Source: Lysinibacillus sphaericus
GTDB taxonomy: Bacteria; Bacillota; Bacilli; Bacillales_A; Planococcaceae
Assembly (NCBI RefSeq): GCF_001629735.1
Contig: NZ_CP015224.1
Coordinates: forward strand, 868,001-932,000
Reading direction: 5' to 3'
Length of the DNA: 64,000 nt
The notes beneath the pieces were generated by a model that had not been told where the DNA came from, made no database searches, and saw only the letters and a program-made list of their open reading frames with translations. The translations under genes and the position numbers were made by a program. Below, piece after piece: positions 63,375 through 64,000 of the stretch (positions are counted from its first letter, which is position 1; every line of letters starts with the position of its first letter).

Positions 63375-63622
63375 TTTGGTGTGAGAGCTTTATGCCAAAG
63401 AAATGAAGTTGCTCAATATCCTTGATTTTCAAAGGTGTTTACTTTTTAAATTATAAAAAATAACATTAAGTAGAAAAAAATGTTGTTTTTTAGCGATTTA
63501 TGGCTAAACAAAAAGTTAAGGTCATGCTATGAATTATTAACATATTGTCTAGTTTCATAGAGAAGGGTCAATGTTAAAATAATGTAAATTCAGAATATTC
63601 TATAAAATAGGAGGTCCTTTGC

Positions 63623-64000
63623 ATGACAGTAACTAGTTTAAAAACAACCAAATCGTATGTGCGAGATCGGCAGGCGGTCATCGCGTTAACACAAAAGCTA
63701 GTACGAATTGAAAGCGTTTACCGCGAGAATGATCCAAAGGGTAATGAAGAGGAGGTGGCACACGTAGTTGCGGCATATTTAAGGGATATTGGCATTGAGA
63801 CGCATGTAGAGGAGGTTGTGCCTGGCCGGCCGAATGTTATTGGTATTATTGATTCGGGCAAGCCTGGGAAAACATTACTTTTCGAGGGTCATACAGATGT
63901 TGTAACGGAAGGAAATCGAGATGCATGGGCATATGATCCGTTTGGAGCAGAGATTGTTGAGGGGCGTATGTACGGCAGAGGAACAAATGATACGAAGGGG
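63623..64000 (+). CDS. M20-family metallopeptidase, N-terminal part (runs past the window)
   Basis: 126 residues are visible. The first metal ligands are in EGHTDVV (His and Asp at about 89-91), and the bridging-Asp motif GRGTNDTKG sits at the window edge, where the open frame continues. It is of the ArgE/DapE/peptidase M20 group, which hydrolyses N-acyl amino acids or dipeptides. AGGAGG lies 8 bases before the ATG. The specificity-determining domains are outside the window. Confidence 0.88.
   Translation, partial: MTVTSLKTTKSYVRDRQAVIALTQKLVRIESVYRENDPKGNEEEVAHVVAAYLRDIGIETHVEEVVPGRPNVIGIIDSGKPGKTLLFEGHTDVVTEGNRDAWAYDPFGAEIVEGRMYGRGTNDTKG

Overview
The window reads as chromosomal DNA of a low-GC, spore-forming-type Bacillaceae/Planococcaceae bacterium. 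Lysinibacillus is the best guess, judged from the mix of B. subtilis-like genes (dynA, ypgR/cvfC, yfmR, pepF, yqxD, ypeP/ypeQ-type pair, S-box RNA), AT-rich Shine-Dalgarno-led genes, frequent GTG/TTG starts and GC-rich palindromic repeats typical of bacilli. No rRNA, tRNA or CRISPR was seen. All functional calls are from reading the sequence; no searches were run.

Layout. 1-5.6 kb: end of a dynamin-like GTPase, a 3-mercaptopyruvate-type sulfurtransferase, a 0.6-kb tandem repeat tract, an MBL-fold hydrolase and a malic enzyme. 5.8-15.7 kb: chemoreceptor, Yip1 membrane protein, an orphan divergent PurC behind PurR-like boxes, NADP-type glutamate dehydrogenase, yqxD-dsdA, a class V aminotransferase and a DUF1835-type protein. 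15.9-28.4 kb: nitroreductase, ferric-reductase-like flavoprotein, YisP-like terpenoid enzyme, SDR, type II pantothenate kinase preceded by a foldable leader, two tiny hydrophilic proteins, DJ-1 protein, MarR-MFS pair, a MerR regulator cut by an in-frame amber codon, a MetX-like hydrolase and a divergent LysR gene.

28.4-33.7 kb is the accessory part: very AT-rich, with a broken ATP-dependent DNA ligase tail, a lipoprotein, two kinds of short repeats, a membrane-anchored subtilisin with two small membrane proteins that share a two-cysteine extracytoplasmic motif, and a Tn554-TnpA-like recombinase broken in a G6 run behind a LexA-type box. The subtilisin/two-Cys cluster is the best candidate for an undescribed system.

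33.7-50.7 kb: polar amino-acid ABC importer, RNase HI-like protein, SEC-C protein, oligopeptidase F, dps and a YflT-type stress gene both behind sigma-B-like promoters, EamA exporter with divergent LysR, stand-alone CoaB-like protein, TetR-DUF418 pair, a SAM riboswitch in front of a 51-residue YezD-type gene, flavin reductase, VOC protein, cold-shock protein and formate-THF ligase. 51-58.3 kb: one operon of hydantoinase/oxoprolinase A and B, IclR regulator, OPT transporter and DUF917 protein, probably import and ATP-driven ring opening of a cyclic amide or peptide. 58.9-64 kb: HD hydrolase, a small decayed gene, ABC-F protein, CvfC/YpgR protein and the start of an M20 peptidase.
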